Assembly: GCA_945859605.1 (NCBI GenBank)
Contig: OX243814.1
Span: 43,614,505-43,678,504, forward strand
DNA: 64,000 bases
Origin: Lumbricus rubellus
Lineage: Eukaryota; Annelida; Clitellata; Crassiclitellata; Lumbricidae
Direction of reading: 5' to 3'
Below are positions 53,128 through 62,255 of this stretch, piece after piece (the first letter of the stretch is position 1; each line of letters starts with the position of its first letter). The notes under the pieces were generated by a model. That model made no database searches and was not told where the DNA came from. It saw nothing but the letters and a program-made list of their open reading frames with translations. The translations under genes were made by a program, and so were the position numbers.

Positions 53128-56100
53128 TTATTTCATCACCGTCTTCTTCATAGCGCTCTTTACATAAAGAGATCGAAGTTTTTGTCGAAAAAAGCAACAA
53201 ATGATGCGTTCAAACGTAAAATGAATTTTCAGTTTCTTAAACTCGGAGACTACTTCTGAGTGCGAATGATTGCAGTCTATGAGGCATCTGAATATTAAAT
53301 ACCTCGCAAGGAAGTGTCTTCTAAGAAAATAGACAGATTTCACAGGGTATGGCCGGCGAAGAATCGATGAAAGTGCGTACTTTTTAAAGTAAATATTTTT
53401 GGCGAAAACCTGCTCGAACGTCTGCTTATTGTGGTCTTCTAGTTTGCTCAAATCTTCATTCAGAGGTGATAAAGAGAAAACAAGTGTGTGCAATCCAAGC
53501 AAACACTGGATGTCTCTGTCGAAATAAAAATCAAGCGGTGGTAAAACCATTATATTTGGATATGTAAATTCCTCCACGTTTTCTTTTAGATTTGGTTCTT
53601 CGAGAATTTTATTACATAACTGCATAACTTCAGAATATCTGCCACATTTGTATAGATACGCAGCGCGGTAGAAGTCAACTGGCTGTCTAAAGTCGTTGCA
53701 GATCCCATTGCAAAATGATGTCATAGTTTCAAAGGTATATTCCATGAGCAATTGTATAATGTCGCATTCGTTTGGAAAACATATTTTATTGGTCCATTTT
53801 GATTCGTTTGTTGAATCGGCTCTTTGATAATTATGTTGCAAGCCTATGTCACTGCTTGTTGGTTTTGATAACACGGACGATTTTCGATACGTTAGAGTCG
53901 TCAACATTTTATCCATCGGAAATATTGGAGGTTGCAAATCGCATTCTTGTTTGAATGCCTCAGGCTTTCTTTCATGAAGTGAAGTTATTAATATATAGTG
54001 AGCAAAAACCTCTGGCGAGAGGCGTAAATCAAAAAGATACTGTCTTCTGTTGTATTCAAAATTATCTCGAACCCGCCTGAAAATCAGACACAATCCAATA
54101 ATTGCTGCGATATCGTCAATGTAAAGCAAACATCCTGCGTTCAGCGTAATTTGCTCAACATTTATTTCATCCGCATCAAAATGATTAGGTGGTTGGTTGA
54201 TGAAAACTGTAGAAGAGAGTTCTAAGGCAATTTCGTCATCCGATTCTGAAAAACGAAGCATACATTGTGCATTCAGCGTTTTCTTCCCATTCTCTTTCAC
54301 CTCCTCTTCCACCTCCTCCGCCTCCACCTCCTCCTTTTCCTCCTGTAACTCCTTCTCCTCTTCCCCCATCTCCTCCTCCTCCTTCTCTTCCACGTAATTA
54401 TATTCACCATCGTTATGAGCGCGTGTTTGAGTGCTAAAGTATGTCGAACAAAGGTCTATGGCAAGCTCCTTCTGCAAAACATGAATATTAAATGTCGGAG
54501 CTTTCAAGTTGTAACCTAGTCGATTAGCGTTATGCCATCTTTTGTTATATGAAACTGCTGAATATTGAGAATAAACATATGGTGGATGCAATTTAAGAAG
54601 ATATTGGCTCCTGAAGAATGGAAAATTATCTCGAATCCGTCGTAAAAGCAGATAAAATCCAATGATCCCCAAGACGTAATCAATATAAAACGCGCAATCT
54701 GCATTCAGAGTTTCTTGATTATTCTTCTCTTTCTCCTTCACCATATCTTTCGCAAAATTTTCATCATGATGACCAAGTGTTTTAATACTGAATAGTTGCG
54801 AAGATACACCTATTACCTTCTCGTAATCCGATTCAGCAAAATGAAGCCCAGCCATGTATCCCAAAGCCACGCATCGGATTGCGTTGGACTTTAAGCCATC
54901 GCAGTTTAACGCATCTCTGAGAAGTCCTTTACACAGTTGAGACAACATCTTAAATTCTTGAGGGCTATTTAACCCACTCAGGTTTTCCATGAGTTCTTGA
55001 CTTTTCAAGAATACGACCACACTTCTGTCGAGACTTCTTTTAGTGGGTTTTGGAAAGTTGTGATATTTTGAACCTATGAATTTCTGCTGCCATGAAATGT
55101 CTCTGATTAATTCAATAAATAGTTCGCTATCATATGCAGTTTCCTTGAATTCTAATGCATTTGCGGAAAACAAAATGAATAATGCTTTTGCAAACTGTGG
55201 AAATCTTGATGAGAACTCTGCAGTCGGTAGATATATGCTCTCTTCAAAATTTTCTCTGAACCGGTTGTGGTCCCTCGATAAACAATTTGAATTCACAAAG
55301 AAACGGAACTCATAAAGTCCTTCCCGTTTGTTGTAAATAGAGCAATAAAAGAATCCATTCGAAAATTGCACGTCGAAGCTTGAAACTTTCCAAGCATTTA
55401 TATGCTGGCAAATACGCAGCATGCAATATCCAGCATCAATCTCATTTTTCATAATATCTTCCTCAGTGATCACTTTATTTAAAATGGGATGTATGTATTT
55501 CACGCCAAACCAATAGTCGATACTTTCAAAATTGCAGAATTCATTTAAACGTGTGATAGTCTCATCAATTTTAATTTGGTTCATGCACTCGTGAAATAAA
55601 TTTGCATCAGGAATAAAGTAGTTCTGACAATATCTATCTTTTAGCCATTGTGAGAGATGTAGCAATAAGCGCCAACATAGTGCGATAACATGCCAGTAAT
55701 TCCACCAATATGGTGGCATCTTTTCGCAAGACCACAGCATCAAAGTCTTAAGATGGTAATTACAGAGAACTTCATCTTCCTTTGGACAATCTTTCCTGAT
55801 TAATTCTCTCTTGGCAAAGAATCTGAGCAAATGATAGACAATCTGCTGCTTCTGAGTCCAGCTCTGAAGCAAACACATCTCGGCTACGGAAAACGACAGC
55901 CTCCACTGATGGTCGTCGTTTCTGCATTCCGGATGCTTTGCAAATACAATATGACAACCCTTCTGTACTATATCTCGGATGATGTCAGTGGTTGGCCATC
56001 CATACTCTCTTCGCCTAAGAGGCCATTCTTGAGCCTCCCTTGGCCACTGTGGACACCAATAGCAAGGGACTGTGTCGCTGTTGCCGTCAGCTGTATAAAC

Positions 56101-56541
56101 CGCTGGACCGACCACGTCACTCTGGTCTCCAGACATGGGATTTTTGTGTGCAACTAAACAGTGTAGTCGATTAACCTTGTGAAATTTAAACTTTTTGTAG
56201 TGCCAGTCATAACTCATTTTCCCAAATTCTCGTAGTCCAACATACCCTGGGTATGCCTGGTACGACCATATCTTGTAACAGTCTATTGAGCCGACTAGAC
56301 CACGAAAGTCATCTGGTAAAACCGCACTTTCTTCCGTAAAAGCCAGGCACTCAGTCGAAAATGACATCGTATCAAGGTCGCCAATGCATGAATGTATCGG
56401 TTCGATGTAGAATTCTGCTGTACTTCCACACTGAAAGCGGTGCATATGCGTTCCTACTTGGGAAATAAAATCAAAGACATCATTGTGCATCCTTGGACGC
56501 ACCTGGCACGTTCCAACGATCAGATCTGACCGCTCTTCCGA
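53128..56541 (-). CDS. Mab-21 / cGAS-like nucleotidyltransferase-fold protein 5, enlarged form
   Basis: Open frame of 1,137 codons counted from 56541, where the expected start codon reads TCG, not ATG (see findings); the first ATG inside is at 56490. Nearest to gene 3. Metal-binding pattern: GSTAE, then D-L-D (residues 42 and 44 counted from 56502), third aspartate at 143 before PCYWCPQWP. Helical core NYHLKTLMLWSCEKMPPYWW; TPR-like hairpin VDFYRAAYLYKCGRYSE. Unlike the others, the middle is duplicated: residues about 548-690 and 748-875 are diverged copies, joined by an acidic linker (about 703-736, mainly glutamate). The closing RRHFLARYLIFRC block is kept. The frame is intact, so the gene is probably functional if its start is recovered or lies elsewhere. 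Confidence 0.85.
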   Translation of the reverse strand, partial: SEERSDLIVGTCQVRPRMHNDVFDFISQVGTHMHRFQCGSTAEFYIEPIHSCIGDLDTMSFSTECLAFTEESAVLPDDFRGLVGSIDCYKIWSYQAYPGYVGLREFGKMSYDWHYKKFKFHKVNRLHCLVAHKNPMSGDQSDVVGPAVYTADGNSDTVPCYWCPQWPREAQEWPLRRREYGWPTTDIIRDIVQKGCHIVFAKHPECRNDDHQWRLSFSVAEMCLLQSWTQKQQIVYHLLRFFAKRELIRKDCPKEDEVLCNYHLKTLMLWSCEKMPPYWWNYWHVIALCWRLLLHLSQWLKDRYCQNYFIPDANLFHECMNQIKIDETITRLNEFCNFESIDYWFGVKYIHPILNKVITEEDIMKNEIDAGYCMLRICQHINAWKVSSFDVQFSNGFFYCSIYNKREGLYEFRFFVNSNCLSRDHNRFRENFEESIYLPTAEFSSRFPQFAKALFILFSANALEFKETAYDSELFIELIRDISWQQKFIGSKYHNFPKPTKRSLDRSVVVFLKSQELMENLSGLNSPQEFKMLSQLCKGLLRDALNCDGLKSNAIRCVALGYMAGLHFAESDYEKVIGVSSQLFSIKTLGHHDENFAKDMVKEKEKNNQETLNADCAFYIDYVLGIIGFYLLLRRIRDNFPFFRSQYLLKLHPPYVYSQYSAVSYNKRWHNANRLGYNLKAPTFNIHVLQKELAIDLCSTYFSTQTRAHNDGEYNYVEEKEEEEMGEEEKELQEEKEEVEAEEVEEEVKENGKKTLNAQCMLRFSESDDEIALELSSTVFINQPPNHFDADEINVEQITLNAGCLLYIDDIAAIIGLCLIFRRVRDNFEYNRRQYLFDLRLSPEVFAHYILITSLHERKPEAFKQECDLQPPIFPMDKMLTTLTYRKSSVLSKPTSSDIGLQHNYQRADSTNESKWTNKICFPNECDIIQLLMEYTFETMTSFCNGICNDFRQPVDFYRAAYLYKCGRYSEVMQLCNKILEEPNLKENVEEFTYPNIMVLPPLDFYFDRDIQCLLGLHTLVFSLSPLNEDLSKLEDHNKQTFEQVFAKNIYFKKYALSSILRRPYPVKSVYFLRRHFLARYLIFRCLIDCNHSHSEVVSEFKKLKIHFTFERIICCFFRQKLRSLYVKSAMKKTVMK
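54261..54861 (-). repeat. in-gene duplication with acidic linker (start of both units)
   Basis: First unit codes YMAGLHFAESDYEKVIGV, then ETLNADC and YIDYVLGIIGFYLLLRRIRDNF; the second codes MLRFSESDDEIALELSS, then TLNAGC and YIDDIAAIIGLCLIFRRVRDNF. The linker at about 54295-54396 is a GAG/GAA-rich run that could have grown by slippage. The second unit runs on to about 53880. Confidence 0.8.
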
Positions 56542-56786
56542 TCTGAATGGAAGAAATCAGTAATACTGTCATAGTTAGTGTGGTGTCAGATAAATGGAAG
56601 CAAAACCTGTTATTTTTGCGATGGCGTCAAGATGAAAACGGTTAAAGTACATGTAGGCCTAAAGATGAGCATTATTTTGGTAGAAACCGTTTATACATGA
56701 AGAGATGGCAGAGATGCGGGATTCGATATAGGCTTACATAGCAGGGATACTAGAGTTGTTGTGCAGCCATGCAAGAGATCTATCTA
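56542..56786. other. 5' flank of Mab-21 gene 5
   Basis: The minus strand here reads TTTCTTCCATTCAG up to 56543, a good splice acceptor in the same place as in gene 3. No upstream exon can be named. Confidence 0.45.
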
Positions 56787-56819
56787 CACGGTGATTTAAA
56801 AAACCCGTTACCCTACATA

Positions 56820-58051
56820 TAGGGTGTCTCGATAGGTCGTGAACGATTTTGAATGCAGAAAAATATATGTTACACACATTATATTGTGGAAAGTGTTATA
56901 CTGGCGGATAGGTTATTCAAATGAAAATGTTAATATAAAAAAAATAGATCACTAGCTCACTTAATCAAATTTTAGCGCCAATTTCCGTGACGTCATCAAA
57001 TTCGTGCCAAGTAAACGTCCAGTTTTGCCGCAAACAATATTTACGTATGACCATCATTGTTAATCCACACATAATTAATTAATACAAATTACCATTTAGT
57101 ATTTAATAATGTTTCCTTTACTCTTTATTACAGCCTCAAGTCGATTAGCCATCGAGCCAAATAGATTTTTCAGAGTTGTCAGAGGTAGGCTAGGCTTATC
57201 CATGTCCATGCCTTACGAAGCCGACGTTTTAAGGTGTTCAGTGTCTGGGGTTCGGGTTCGGCATAAACAGTTGGATTAACAAAACTTCATATCATTCCAA
57301 ATAAAACTTCAGTCACTTCGACTTATTACATCAATGAGATATACTGGAGAAGAGATCAAACTCGCATTCCAGCGAAGTGTAGGCCTATAGTCTGCGCTCA
57401 GTTAACAGCCACAAAAATGTTTCATAATAACGGCGAAGGATTATTTCAACAAGACGGTGCACGTGCACGTGCACACACATCAAAGGCCTTAGTCGAATGG
57501 TTGAACAAGAATATCAATGGATAGCCTACATCTCACCGAGGGACTGGCCACCTAATTCGCCCTATTTGTCACGGTTGTCACCAATGGAAAATGTTTGGAG
57601 TATTATAAACAGTACTGTTTATGCCGATACCGAACCCCAAACGACCTTAAAACGTTGGCTTTGTAAGGCATGGACATCGATAGGCCTACCTCTGACAACT
57701 CTGAAAAATCTATTTGGCTCGATGACTAATCGACTTGAGGCTGTAATAAAGAGTAAAGGAAACATTATTAAATACTAAATGATAATTTGTATTAATTATT
57801 TATGTGTGAATTAACAATGATGGTTGTACAATATTGTTTGCGGCAAAACTGGACGTTTACTTGGCACAAATTTGATGACGTCACGGAAATTGGCGCTGAA
57901 ATTTGACTAAGTAAGCTAGTGATCTAATTTTTTTATATTAACATTTTCATTTGAATAACCTATCCGCCAGTATAAAACTTTTCACATTATATTGTGTATA
58001 GCATATATTTGTCTGCATTCAAAATCGTTCACGACCTATCGAGACACCCTA
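56820..58051 (+). mobile_element. Tc1-like element with very long snap-back arms
   Basis: Ends TAGGGTGTCTCGATAGG and its complement, with TA outside (56818-56819 and 58052-58053). The inverted arms are about 450 bp and reach into the transposase: 57120-57270 is the inverted copy of 57600-57765, the 3' end of the transposase ORF. The remaining coding piece (57497-57778) contains WPPNSP and SPMENVWSIIN, typical of Tc1. Only the C-terminal part of the enzyme is present, so the element depends on a helper. Confidence 0.88.
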
Positions 58052-59089
58052 TATTTTGCTGTAACCAAACATCGGGTTATGTCAACGAAATTTTTGGTGA
58101 AGATAGATGATTCATTTCGGAACATTACGGAAGTTAAAATTTATTTTCGAAAATATCTCCTTTGGCAGATACACATGCGCGAAGATGCGTACGCCATTTC
58201 TTGGCTGATTCGTCAATGATGCGCTGATTCATAGGCCTAATTGTGTACGATGCCTCCACAATTCGACGACACAACTCGTTGCCATCACATATTCCAATTC
58301 TGTAGACATTTTCTTGCATGACACTATATATCTTATAGTCTACTGGATTTAAATCAAGACTGTTGGGTGGCCACAAAGTAGGCTAGACGGAATGAAATTT
58401 AATCAGGAGTTACCGCTTCCATTACGCAACGGTCTCTCGAGCTCTGTGCGCACGAGCGCTATGATGGAAGATGAAATAAGCTTACTCCGTAATGTCACGA
58501 ATGTCTGGCAAAGGACCTTATTGTTACTAGTGGGACATCTCTTTAACCCATTTACCGCGGACGTTGCGAAAACGCAACGTACTGCTTAAAAATTGTGGAA
58601 AAATTAAAAACGAGAGAAACCTGCACAAATCTATTTTTTCTTACTTAATGGGTGTTTACTAAGTATGCTGTTACCAAGTATAATATTATTTATTGTCATC
58701 TTATATTTTTTTGATTATGTCAAAATTTGGTCTTCTTGGTGTTTGTTTAGGGGTTTTGTTCAATAATTTTTTTCCCTCGTAACACGTCAATATTTCCGAG
58801 AAGTGAAGCTGTCCGATTGTAATACTAATGTGAATAATTAACGTATTTTATTTATTAAATTTATATCTCATTGTATACTGAAACCGTAATCTGCGAAATT
58901 TTAATGTTGCGTTTTCGCAACATCGGCGGGATGTGCTATGCAAATTATGTTGCGTTTTCGCAACTTCGGCGGAATACGCTTTACGTTTACGCATTATGGC
59001 ACGTGTACAATACATGTAGCAACTCATATAAACTTATTTGAACTTACGATTGCTTACAAAAACACTACCTGGAGTACTCGGCGTTGCCC

Positions 59090-59520
59090 AGAAAATTTCG
59101 CCCCCACCAGCACCAACAACGGGCGGAGTGTCCCGACCAGCCTCCAGTCAGCCCCTACCTCTCTGGGGTATCGGTCGTTGACGCACCTCGGAAAGCCTCG
59201 TCTTTCCCCGCTCTTGCCACTACCCACTACCCATCCCTCTCAGCCCCCATCCTGTTTCACACTCTTCCAACCCCACCCCACCCAATTCTGGACCCATTCC
59301 ATCCAGTCCCACCCCTACCCATCCAGGCCTGCCCCCGCCCTAACATGCTTCCACCGCTCTGGTATTCCCTCAGTGTTATCCCGTAAATTTAGGTTTGTGA
59401 CTACTAACACCAACCGTCTTCCCCACCTCACCACCACCCCCACCCACCCCACCACCACCTCACCACACCCCACCCCACCCCATTTCACCAGTCACCACCT
59501 AACTCGCTCCCACTCCATGG
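59090..59520. repeat. cytosine-rich low-complexity region
   Basis: Long runs of CCACCC, CCCCAC and CACCAC. The open frames over it (59084-59386 and 58938-59546) are proline/threonine/histidine-rich by base composition only. Confidence 0.8.
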
Positions 59521-59885
59521 AGTCCCCATCCTCTCCTCTGAAGTAGGCCTAACCGGCGCTCCGGCGCTACCAATGAAATTTCGAGGTAGAAGTTTTGGTT
59601 CACCCAGAAACCCTGCGCCCACCCATGGTGAGCGGGGTGTCTTTGTGGGCGCGAGGTCGCCGTGGGGGCACTCGGTCTAGCTGTTAGCTTCGGATTAGAT
59701 GTGAAACTAAGGCGAAGATGTGGAAACAGTGATATTTGTGTTATTTTCCGGCCGCCAACACCCCTCCTTCCAACAGTGAGGGGTAAAACCCAGGCCCTCC
59801 ACTGGATGACCCTTGCGGTCCTCTGCTCAGGTGCAAAGTTTCAGGTCAATAGCAGCGAAACTGTGGGCGTATATTCTGGAAAACA

Positions 59886-59916
59886 CACATACATACATAC
59901 ATACATACATACATAG
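59886..59916. repeat. (CATA)n microsatellite
   Basis: About seven CATA units. Confidence 0.9.
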
Positions 59917-60609
59917 TCACAGTCACCTTTATAATGCATAGATAAAGTTCACCTTTCCTGCCGTTGTTGCGAAAACGCAACGTCCTGAAACTAGGTCACG
60001 ACAAATATTTTTAATAAAATTGCACTATCAGAAGTCTATTGGCATCATATTGATGATATACTATCAGCTGCAGCTTGATACGGTGGCTATTTCTCATAGC
60101 GGCGGTAAATGGGTTAACCGAACCAGATGTTGAAGTCAATGGACAATATTAAATGGATATATTCGTACGACCAAGTGCAGAAACCCAACCGATGCCATAA
60201 GGGATTTGCTGAAAGTTGGTCGATTCCGCAAAAGACGATTTGCTGGAACGTCCCTCTTTCGTGTACCGGCAAATACGTGATTGCGAACATTATGATTGTT
60301 ACTGGGTGATGCCACAGTAAACAATTTACAAGCAGGAGGCTAAACCGGATGAAATTGACCAGGTTTGCATGATACAGCCTCAGTGACTGACAGGAACGTT
60401 GAAATCTTGCTTGTTTCTTGAGATTATCGTGACGTCATTATTCTCGTCATCCGCGTTACGTCATTATAGCTCTGAATGTGAAATAATTTATGTAGCGCTT
60501 GGCTAGATCCTCAATCTTCATTATTGTGAAATTTCATTAAATTTGATGGCCATCGACATGCGTTACGCTGACTTAATGTAGGGTAACGGTTTTTATGAAT
60601 CACCGTGTT

Positions 60610-60933
60610 TTTTAGGCGGTTAACTCTTGACTTGCATGATCTATTTTTGACAATGTAGCCTATTTTTGGCTACCGTACCTAAATACTCTTTTTAATGGGA
60701 AAAAGTTTTCACTTCTGCAGGATTGTTTTTGCTTGGCGTAGCTAGTCTGTGGCTTTAAGCTCAACCCGGTCTGACCGGTCCCAGATATCCTTTAATCTTC
60801 CACGCGTTACCGGGTACTATAATATTCATGACGCCTCTAACATAAAACAGATTCTTGCTTCTGTGGGGTTGCTGCGCGTCACTATAGGCCTACCGATGAC
60901 ACACAAACGTACAGGGTTAGCTGTAGTAGGCTA
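60610..60933. other. intergenic
   Basis: About 320 bases; nothing recognised apart from TAGGCCTA at about 60886. Confidence 0.4.
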
Positions 60934-61580
60934 CGTAGTAGGGTGGAGTGAAAAGCGTGAAATCTCTAGAATCAGAATGGCCTAGTGACAATTCGTTGCC
61001 TTTTGGTATAAGTAGTTATCACGCAAAATATTTCTTTAAAATTCGTTCTCAAAGATTTGCCACAACGAGCTTTAATATTTTAAAGTTGTTAAAAAAATCA
61101 AAAAATATTTTTTTTAAATTTTCTAAAAATTGTTACAAATCAGCTGCAATATTGTTTTAAATAAATTAAATGATTGTATTTCGACAATATTAAGCAGCAA
61201 ACACTTAATTAAACATTAGACCAACGAATACCAGCTGTCCAAAAGTATACACATTTATCACCGTTAAAAAGGTTAAAGCTAAATTTGTGATTATAAAGCT
61301 CCGATTGAAATTCTGCTCTGGTATTGAAGAAAGGCATTAGTTTTCATGATCCCAATTTGACAAGGATGATCTGGAACATTTTTTAAAATAAAATTTTAAT
61401 TTTTTATTCATTTTTAATTTTTTAACAATTTTAAAATATTAAAGCTCGTTGGGGCAAATCTTCGAGAACAAATTTTAAAGAAACATTTTGCGTGATAACT
61501 ACCTATACCAAAAGGCAACGAATTGTCACTAGGCCATTTTGATTCTAGAGATTTCACGCTTTTCACTCCACCCTACTACG
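60934..61580. mobile_element. foldback MITE with TA target
   Basis: Ends CGTAGTAGGGTGGAGTG and its complement, with TA outside (60932-60933 and 61581-61582). The inverted arms are about 170 bp (to about 61100 and from about 61420) and include TCGTTGCCTTTTGGTAT. The centre is AT-rich and non-coding. Probably Tc1/mariner-related by its target site. Confidence 0.88.
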
Positions 61581-62156
61581 TAGGTACCACTGTACTTTGT
61601 AACCTTTTACCGGTCCCAATTAGGCCTAATGGGGTTACCATACTCATGAGGCTAAATCACAAAAATCATAAAAAGAAAAACTAGCAAATTTCGATGTTCT
61701 ACTTGAAAAAGACTCATGCAAAAGGAAAGTAGTGGAAAGTAGAGTGGGAAGTAGGCTAAACTTTACTTTCCAGTGCCCGGGAAGCGCGATAGGCGCTTGC
61801 AATTTTTATATTGCTTTGAAACAAGAATTTTTAAATTGCAGTCATTGTATATATACAATGCATTGTAACAGCAATATCTACACAATACACAGCCTGTTTG
61901 CATGTATAATAGTAGGGTGGTCGTATGTGTAATGGCAAATTTTCAACTTGTTTTTTCTTTCCCCAACCCACCATTTGGTGCCAATTGGTAAAAACCTGAC
62001 GTAGCTAAAAAATTAGCAGGATTCAAAAATATTTAGGACTAGCACAACGCGTCTGAAGTTTTGAATTTAAAAAAAAAATATCGTCATTTCGAGTATTGGT
62101 ATATTTAAGTCACATTTTTGGACCAATCACAAGTTGTGACAGAAAGATTGCATAAT

Positions 62157-62255
62157 TTTATTTATTTATTTATCCATTAATATAGCGCCCCTTAAAGTTC
62201 TCTGCTCAGAGGCGCTCCCGACTACAGAGCGGACACTACAGCGGAATTTCACACC
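62157..62255 (-). repeat. SINE-tail fragment
   Basis: On the minus strand: GAGCGCCTCTGAGCAGAG, then AAGGGGCGCTATATTAATG and an AAATAAATAAAT tail. Resembles 28150-28215 and 63815-63840. Confidence 0.45.

Larger units (their letters stand above)
58547..60113. mobile_element. piggyBac-type non-autonomous element, 1.6 kb
   Basis: TTAA stands at both sides (58543-58546 and 60114-60117). Ends are CCCATTTACCGC, inverted at right. A 16-bp palindrome, GTTGCGAAAACGCAAC, occurs four times (58563, 58916, 58949, 59966), near both ends. The middle is cytosine-rich (59090-59520) with no convincing protein; 59560-59880 holds G-rich unassigned sequence, and a CATA microsatellite lies at 59886-59916. Confidence 0.85.
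58134..60330 (-). pseudogene. mariner transposase relic, split by a piggyBac-like element
   Basis: Two pieces in the same direction. At 60324-60136 the minus strand reads KRDVPANRLLRNRPTFSKSLM, a typical inner block of mariner transposases. Beyond the insertion, at about 58460-58134, it reads HRARETV (with a frameshift), WPPNSLDLNPVDYKIYSVMQ (the block with the last catalytic aspartate) and ends CVSAKGDIFENKF. The first third of the enzyme is missing and the frames disagree. Confidence 0.8.
56787..60609 (-). mobile_element. decayed mariner-type element with two later insertions
   Basis: Left end ACACGGTGATTTAAAAAACC followed by CGTTACCCTACAT; right end is the inverted form (ATGTAGGGTAACGG ... 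AATCACCGTGT). The inverted repeats are about 33 bp. Inside are a Tc1 element (56820-58051) right behind the left end and a piggyBac-like element (58547-60113) within the transposase relic. Without these two the element is about 1.0 kb, shorter than a full mariner of about 1.3 kb. No TA duplication is left at the right. Confidence 0.75.

Noticed and set aside
54197..54397. Serine/phenylalanine-rich plus-strand ORF
   Set aside because: It is the opposite strand of the acidic linker of Mab-21 gene 5.
59084..59546. Proline- and histidine-rich ORFs
   Set aside because: They lie over a CCACCC-rich low-complexity region inside a transposon; the amino acids follow base composition and no domain is visible.
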